A DNA stretch of 35,583 bases from Candidatus Polarisedimenticolaceae bacterium (GTDB lineage: Bacteria; Acidobacteriota; Polarisedimenticolia; Polarisedimenticolales; DASRJG01): NCBI GenBank assembly GCA_036376135.1, contig DASVAW010000011.1:1-35583 (forward strand), read 5' to 3'. The notes beneath the pieces were generated by a model, which was not told where the DNA came from, ran no database searches, and saw nothing but the letters and a program-made list of their open reading frames with translations. A program made the position numbers and the translations under genes. Below, one piece after another: positions 31,617 to 35,583 of this stretch. The number at the start of each line of letters is the position of its first letter. Within the stretch, counting starts at the first letter, position 1.

Positions 31617-31982
31617 ATGGATCGAGTCCTCTACGACGGCGATTGCGGGTTGTGCCACCGCGCGGTGCGGTTCGCCCTGCGCCACGACCCCGACGGGACC
31701 AAGTTCCGTTTCGCGCCGCTGCCGCCGGACGGACCGGAGAACAGCGTGGTGGTGATCACCGCCGAGGGGCGGCGGCTGCTGCGGTCGGACGCGGTGATCC
31801 GGCTGCTGGTGCTGGGCGGACCGGGGTGGTCCGCGCTCGGTCACGCGCTGCGGATCGTGCCGCGCCCGATCCGCGACGCGGGTTACCGCGGCGTGGCGAG
31901 GATCCGCCGTCGGCTGTTCCCCCGTCCCGAGGGGTCCTGCCCGGTGATCGACCCCGAGCTGCGGAAGCGGTTCGAACTCTGA
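31617..31982 (+). CDS. DCC-family (DUF393) putative thiol-disulfide oxidoreductase
   Basis: This 121-residue protein starts with the family signature LYDGDCGLCHRAVRFALRHD. The DxxCxxC-like Cys10 and Cys13 are the likely redox pair. It continues with FRFAPLPPDGPENSVVVI and VIRLLVLGGPGW, as in DUF393 proteins. The family has a thioredoxin-like fold, but enzymatic evidence is scarce. ATG 31617 is used; an in-frame ATG at 31602 lies within the -10 region. Confidence 0.85.
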   Translation: MDRVLYDGDCGLCHRAVRFALRHDPDGTKFRFAPLPPDGPENSVVVITAEGRRLLRSDAVIRLLVLGGPGWSALGHALRIVPRPIRDAGYRGVARIRRRLFPRPEGSCPVIDPELRKRFEL

Positions 31983-31990
31983 CGCGCCTT

Positions 31991-31999
31991 TGCTAGACT
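31991..31999 (+). promoter_or_regulatory. Extended -10 promoter of the thiolase gene
   Basis: TGCTAGACT matches the extended -10 form (TG, one base, TAGACT). It would start transcription near 32006 and give a leader of about 35 bases containing GGAGG (32025-32029), 11 bases before ATG 32041. This gene thus has a conventional leader, unlike several neighbours. Confidence 0.4.
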
Positions 32000-32040
32000 C
32001 CCCGTTCTCCCGAATCCGAACTCCCCGGAGGTCGTCTCGA

Positions 32041-33245
32041 TGCGGTTCGAGAACGCGTTCATCCCTTACGGCGGCTACTGGTCCACTCCCTTCTGCAAGT
32101 GGCAGGGGAGCTTCGCGCACCTCAACGCGATCTCCTTCGCCGCCGACACCGCGAAGCGGTTCCTCGACGCCCGCGGGATCGCGCCGACGAGCTTCGACGG
32201 AGTGACGCTCGGGATCACGGTTCTCCAGAAGAGCCAGCTCTACGGCGGCCCGTGGCTCGCCGCGATGCTGGGCGGCGAGGGGATCACCGGGACCATGGTC
32301 TCGCAGGCCTGCGCCACCGGCGCCCGGTCCCTCGCGACCGCGGCCTCCGAGGTCGCGTTGTCCGGGGATCGGACGGTCCTCGCCGTCACCGCCGACCGCT
32401 GCAGCAACGGCGCCCACGTCTACTACCCGAATCCCCTCGGCCCCGGCGGCACGGGCGACAAGGAGGACATCGTCCTCGACAGCTTCGGGAACGACCCGTG
32501 GGCGCGGAACTCGATGATCCAGACCGCCGAAAACGTCGCCGCGGAGGCGGGGATCACGCGGGAGGAGCAGGACGACCTCACCGCGATCCGCTACGAGCAG
32601 TATCGGGCGGCGCTCGCCGACGATTCGGCGTTCCTCAAGCGGTTCATGATCCTCCCCTTCGAGGTGAAGGACGCCTCGGGCCGGAAGGTGATCGGGACCG
32701 TGACCGGGGACGAGGGCGTGTTCGCCACCACGCGGGACGGGCTGCGCGCCCTCAAGCCGGTGCTCCCGAACGGCACGGTGACGTTCGGCAGCCAGACCCA
32801 CCCGGCCGACGGCAACTGCGGCGCGATCGTCACGACGCGCGACCGCGCGAAGTCCTTCTCGAAAGACCCGTCGATCGAGGTTCGTCTCGTCAGCTACGGA
32901 CAGGGGCGCGCGAAGAAGGGGTTCATGGCGATGGCGACCGTCCCCGCGGCCAGGGCGGCGCTCGAGAGCGCGGGGATCTCCCTGTCCGACGTGAAGGTGA
33001 TCAAGACCCACAACCCGTTCGCGGTGAACGACGTCTACCTCGCCCGCGAGCTCGGGCTCGCGTTCGACGCGTTCAATCGCTACGGCTCGTCGCTGATCTT
33101 CGGTCACCCGCAGGGCCCCACCGGGATGCGCCTGGTCCTCGAGGCGATCGAGGAGCTCGCGCTCGCGGGGGGCGGGTACGGCCTGTTCGTCGGCTGCGCC
33201 GCGGGGGACACCGCGGGGGCCGTCGTGATCAAGGTCGGCAAGTGA
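32041..33245 (+). CDS. Thiolase-family acetyl-CoA acyltransferase
   Basis: This 401-residue enzyme has the nucleophile Cys in VSQACATGARSLA (about 85-97). The second-half active-site His lies in KTHNPFAVNDVYLARELGL, and GHPQGPTGMR is the thiolase GHPxGxxG motif. A C-terminal Cys sits in VGCAAGDTAGAVV in place of the usual CxGxGxG. All three catalytic positions are therefore present, though the flanks differ from classical AtoB/FadA. It may degrade or form a specific beta-ketoacyl-CoA. No hydratase or dehydrogenase lies nearby. The downstream thioredoxin-like gene overlaps by GTGA. Confidence 0.88.
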
Positions 33246-33820
33246 GCGAGCCCGGCGCGGCGCGGCGCGACCCGTTCCAGCTCTTCCTGATCGTCGCGTG
33301 CGTCGCCCTCTGCGGGCTCGTGATCGCGCTCGCCGTGCAGAACCGGTCGCTGAAGGCTCAGGTGGCGGAGCTCGAGTCGCGCTCCCACGGAGCCGGCGCC
33401 CCGGTGGACGAGCTGAAGGCCGGCGACTCCCTGCCGCCGTTCGACCTCGCCGCCGCTTCGGGCGAGAAGATCCGGCTCGCCTTCGACGGCAGCGGCGCCA
33501 GGACGCTCCTGCTCGTCTTCTCCTCGACCTGCCCCGCCTGCCAGCAGACCTTTCCGACCTGGAACCGGATGCTCGCCGACGGCACGCCCGACGGCCTGCG
33601 CGTCGTCGGGGTCCAGACGGACCTCACGGGAGGCGCCGCGGCGGAGGTCGCGACCTTCCCGGTCTACGGCTTCGACGGCACCCGGCCCGACGGGTTCTCG
33701 AAGATCCCGTTCATCCCGTGCTCGGCGGTCCTCGACGCGAAGGGGAAGGTCGAATACGTCGTCTTCGGCGTGCTCGACGACGGGAAGCTCGCCGAGCTTC
33801 GGAAAGCCGCGGGAATCTAG
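33242..33820 (+). CDS. Membrane-anchored thioredoxin-like protein (TlpA/ResA type)
   Basis: This 192-residue protein has an N-terminal membrane helix (about 12-32, FQLFLIVACVALCGLVIALAV) and a short coiled stretch. The thioredoxin-fold domain (about 58-192) has the active site STCPACQQTFP (CPAC) and a cis-Pro-like IPFIPCSAV. The fold should face the periplasm and act in disulfide reduction or cytochrome c maturation. An additional Cys follows the cis-Pro region. GTG start in GTGA overlap with the thiolase. A 5-bp hairpin (GCGGT at 33820-33824, ACCGC at 33831-33835) after the stop has no T-tract. Confidence 0.85.
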   Translation: MSEPGAARRDPFQLFLIVACVALCGLVIALAVQNRSLKAQVAELESRSHGAGAPVDELKAGDSLPPFDLAAASGEKIRLAFDGSGARTLLLVFSSTCPACQQTFPTWNRMLADGTPDGLRVVGVQTDLTGGAAAEVATFPVYGFDGTRPDGFSKIPFIPCSAVLDAKGKVEYVVFGVLDDGKLAELRKAAGI

Positions 33821-33862
33821 CGGTCGCGTAACCGCGCGGCCCTGGCCCGCATCGAAGCGGCC

Positions 33863-35281
33863 GTGGAGCGTTACAACGTCATCGTGATCGGCGCGGGCTC
33901 GGGCGGCCTCGTGGTCGCCGCGGGCGCCGCGGGTCTCGGCGCCCGGGTCGCCCTCGTCGAGAAACACAAGATGGGGGGCGACTGCCTCAACTACGGCTGC
34001 GTCCCGTCCAAGGCGCTGCTTCGTGCGGCCAAGGCCGCGCAGGAAGCGCGCGAGGCGCACCGCTTCGGGGTCCGCGGCGTCGCCGACCCGGGGCCGCAGG
34101 ACGCGAAGACGGTGATGGACTGGGTTCGCGCCTGCCAGGCGAAGATCGCGCCGCACGATTCGGTCGAGCGTTTCACGGGCCTGGGCGTCGAGGTCTTCCT
34201 CGGCGCGGGCCGCCTGAGGAACTCCCACGAGGTCGAGGTCGACGGAAAGACGCTCTGGGGCCGCCACGTCGTGATCGCGACCGGCTCGCGCGCCTTCATT
34301 CCCGAGACGCCGGGGCTGAAGGAGGCGGGATTCCTCACGAACGAGACGGTCTTCGACGTCGAGACGCTCCCCGGACATCTCGTCGTCTTCGGCGGCGGCC
34401 CGATCGGCTGCGAGCTGGGCCAGGCGTTCCGCCGTCTCGGCTCGAAGGTCACGATCCTCTCCTCGCGGGAGCACGTGGTGCCGAAGGAAGACCCCGACGT
34501 CGCCGCGGTCCTCGCGAAGCGCCTGCGCGCCGAAGGGATCGAGATCCTCGACAAGGCGAAGGCCGATCGCGTGGAGCTTCGCGACGGGAAGAAGATCGTC
34601 CACGTCGCGGGGCGTGAGCTCGCGTGCGACGCGATCCTCGTCTCGGCGGGGCGCCGCGCGGTCGTCGACGGGCTCGGCCTCGACGCCGCGGGGGTCGCGC
34701 ACGACGGCCGCGGCGTGACCATCGACGCGAATTGCCGCACCAACGTCCCGAACGTCTGGGCGGTCGGCGACGTCGCCGGCCCCTTCCAGTTCACCCACTG
34801 GGCCGGTCACCAGGCGCGCGTGGTGATCCAGAACATCCTCTTCCCGGTGAAGGCGAAGTTCGATGCCGACAACCTCCCTTGGACGACCTTCACCGACCCC
34901 GAGATCGCGCACGTCGGCCTCAACGAGAGCGAAGCGAAACGTCGCGACGTCGAACACGTCGTCGTGAGCTCGGACTTCGGCCACAACGACCGCGCGATCT
35001 GCGACGGCACCGACGCGGACCACTTCGCGAAGGTGATCGCGACCCCGAAGGGGAAGATCCTCGGCGCCACGATCGTCCATCCCCACGCGGGGGACCTCCT
35101 CGCGGAGCTCGTCCTCGCCAAGAAACACGGCATCTCCCTGTCGAAGCTGTCGGGGACGATCCACGCCTACCCGACGCTGTCGGAGATCGGCCGCGCGCTC
35201 GGCGACGCCTACCGCCGGACGACCCTCACGCCGGGCACGAAGGCGAGGCTCACGAAGGTGTACGCATGGCTTCGCCGGTGA
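33863..35281 (+). CDS. FAD-dependent pyridine nucleotide-disulfide oxidoreductase (mercuric reductase/Lpd-like)
   Basis: This 472-residue flavoenzyme has an N-terminal FAD loop VIVIGAGSGGLVVAAGAAGLG and the redox disulfide GGDCLNYGCVPSKAL (CxxxxC). The NAD(P) loop is VVFGGGPIGCELGQAF, and the second FAD motif is VPNVWAVGDVAG. The C-terminal dimer domain has the catalytic HPHAGDLLAE and HAYPTLSE. The C-terminal HAYPT motif is closer to the mercuric-reductase-like and soluble-reductase groups than to E3 of pyruvate dehydrogenase. No mer genes are present. It is grouped with a thioredoxin-like protein and a DedA-like protein, as such reductases often are. GTG start. Confidence 0.9.
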   Translation: MERYNVIVIGAGSGGLVVAAGAAGLGARVALVEKHKMGGDCLNYGCVPSKALLRAAKAAQEAREAHRFGVRGVADPGPQDAKTVMDWVRACQAKIAPHDSVERFTGLGVEVFLGAGRLRNSHEVEVDGKTLWGRHVVIATGSRAFIPETPGLKEAGFLTNETVFDVETLPGHLVVFGGGPIGCELGQAFRRLGSKVTILSSREHVVPKEDPDVAAVLAKRLRAEGIEILDKAKADRVELRDGKKIVHVAGRELACDAILVSAGRRAVVDGLGLDAAGVAHDGRGVTIDANCRTNVPNVWAVGDVAGPFQFTHWAGHQARVVIQNILFPVKAKFDADNLPWTTFTDPEIAHVGLNESEAKRRDVEHVVVSSDFGHNDRAICDGTDADHFAKVIATPKGKILGATIVHPHAGDLLAELVLAKKHGISLSKLSGTIHAYPTLSEIGRALGDAYRRTTLTPGTKARLTKVYAWLRR

Positions 35282-35583
35282 ACCGGACGAAACTCGTCGT
35301 CGGGATCGTCGCGGTCGCCGCGGCGATCGTCGCGATCCGCTTCCTCCCGGTGGCCGCGTGGCTGACGTCGTTCCAGGAGTGGGTGAAGGGGTTCGGCGTC
35401 TGGGGGGTCGCCCTCTACGCGCTGGTCTACGCGGCGTGCACCGTCGCGTTCATCCCCGGCTCGATCCTCACCCTGGGCGCCGGCGCGATCTTCGGTCTCG
35501 CGCAGGGGTTCCTCGCGGTGATCGTCGGCGCGTCGCTGGGGGCGACGTTGTCGTTCTTTCTGGCGCGCGGCGTCCTGCGCGAC
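35266..35583 (+). CDS. TVP38/TMEM64 (DedA-like, SNARE-associated) membrane protein, N-terminal part
   Basis: The window ends inside this gene after 106 residues. Visible are a first helix (LVVGIVAVAAAIVAIRFLP), an amphipathic stretch WLTSFQEWVKGFGVWG and the family core LYALVYAACTVAFIPGSILTLGAGAIFGLAQGFLAVIVGASLGATLSFFLARG. TVP38/DedA proteins are polytopic inner-membrane proteins linked to lipid flipping and envelope homeostasis. ATG 35266 has AAGGTG 6 bases before it. An in-frame GTG at 35278 forms a GTGA overlap with the reductase stop and is an alternative. Genes of this family often adjoin a mercuric-reductase-like flavoprotein. Confidence 0.85.
   Translation, partial: MASPVNRTKLVVGIVAVAAAIVAIRFLPVAAWLTSFQEWVKGFGVWGVALYALVYAACTVAFIPGSILTLGAGAIFGLAQGFLAVIVGASLGATLSFFLARGVLRD

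Overview
The window is one compact, very GC-rich stretch of bacterial chromosome with almost no intergenic space. About 37 genes can be supported, plus one tRNA and one riboswitch. The host is a diderm: it encodes an outer-membrane porin tail, a TonB-dependent B12 receptor, a TonB protein and apolipoprotein N-acyltransferase. The mix of a heptaheme/TPR lipoprotein, a receiver-TonB fusion and many GTG/TTG starts fits an Acidobacteriota-like or other GC-rich environmental lineage. That placement is an inference, because no rRNA or marker protein here fixes the taxon.

Layout. 1-2768: end of a porin gene, then a sulfate ABC operon (binding protein, CysT, CysW) with no ATPase gene in view. 2776-5462: a two-component system (HAMP-PAS histidine kinase and OmpR-type regulator). 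5470-6864: a BrnT/BrnA-like toxin-antitoxin pair and a CPBP membrane protease on the minus strand. 6861-10433 (minus): ketosynthase, Lnt and a creatininase-family amidohydrolase, which read on into the CPBP gene. 10497-13113 (plus): a CYTH phosphatase-like protein, a sugar nucleotidyltransferase with a beta-helix tail and a sugar kinase (a MurU/AmgK-like pair). 13099-15634 (minus): a divergent TldE/TldD pair. 15759-23191 (plus): the most coherent block, vitamin B12 acquisition. It contains a receiver-TonB fusion, BtuF, BtuC, BtuD, a cobalamin riboswitch, BtuB and the PduO-type adenosyltransferase. 23169-25715 (minus): AccD and an ArnT-like glycosyltransferase. 25743-28824 (plus): FolC, TrmB, tRNA-Trp, THEP1 NTPase and a small PAS-HisKA protein lacking an ATPase domain. 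28845-31591 (minus): a heptaheme TPR lipoprotein and an RNase H-like exonuclease. 31617-35583 (plus): a DCC protein, a thiolase, a membrane-anchored thioredoxin-like protein, a flavin disulfide reductase and the start of a TVP38/DedA-like membrane protein.

Expression features stand out. Nine junctions use a 4-bp stop/start overlap (GTGA, ATGA or TTGA). Three divergent gene pairs share a near-palindromic -10 element that reads as a -10 hexamer on both strands. Several -10 boxes sit so close to the start codon that the transcripts should be leaderless or nearly so. The btuB riboswitch ends in a perfect 7-bp hairpin that holds the Shine-Dalgarno sequence in its loop and the first base of the start codon in its stem.

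The most unusual protein is the TonB homologue at 15759. It carries a cytoplasmic receiver domain whose phospho-acceptor Asp is a Glu, and it lies directly upstream of the B12 uptake genes.
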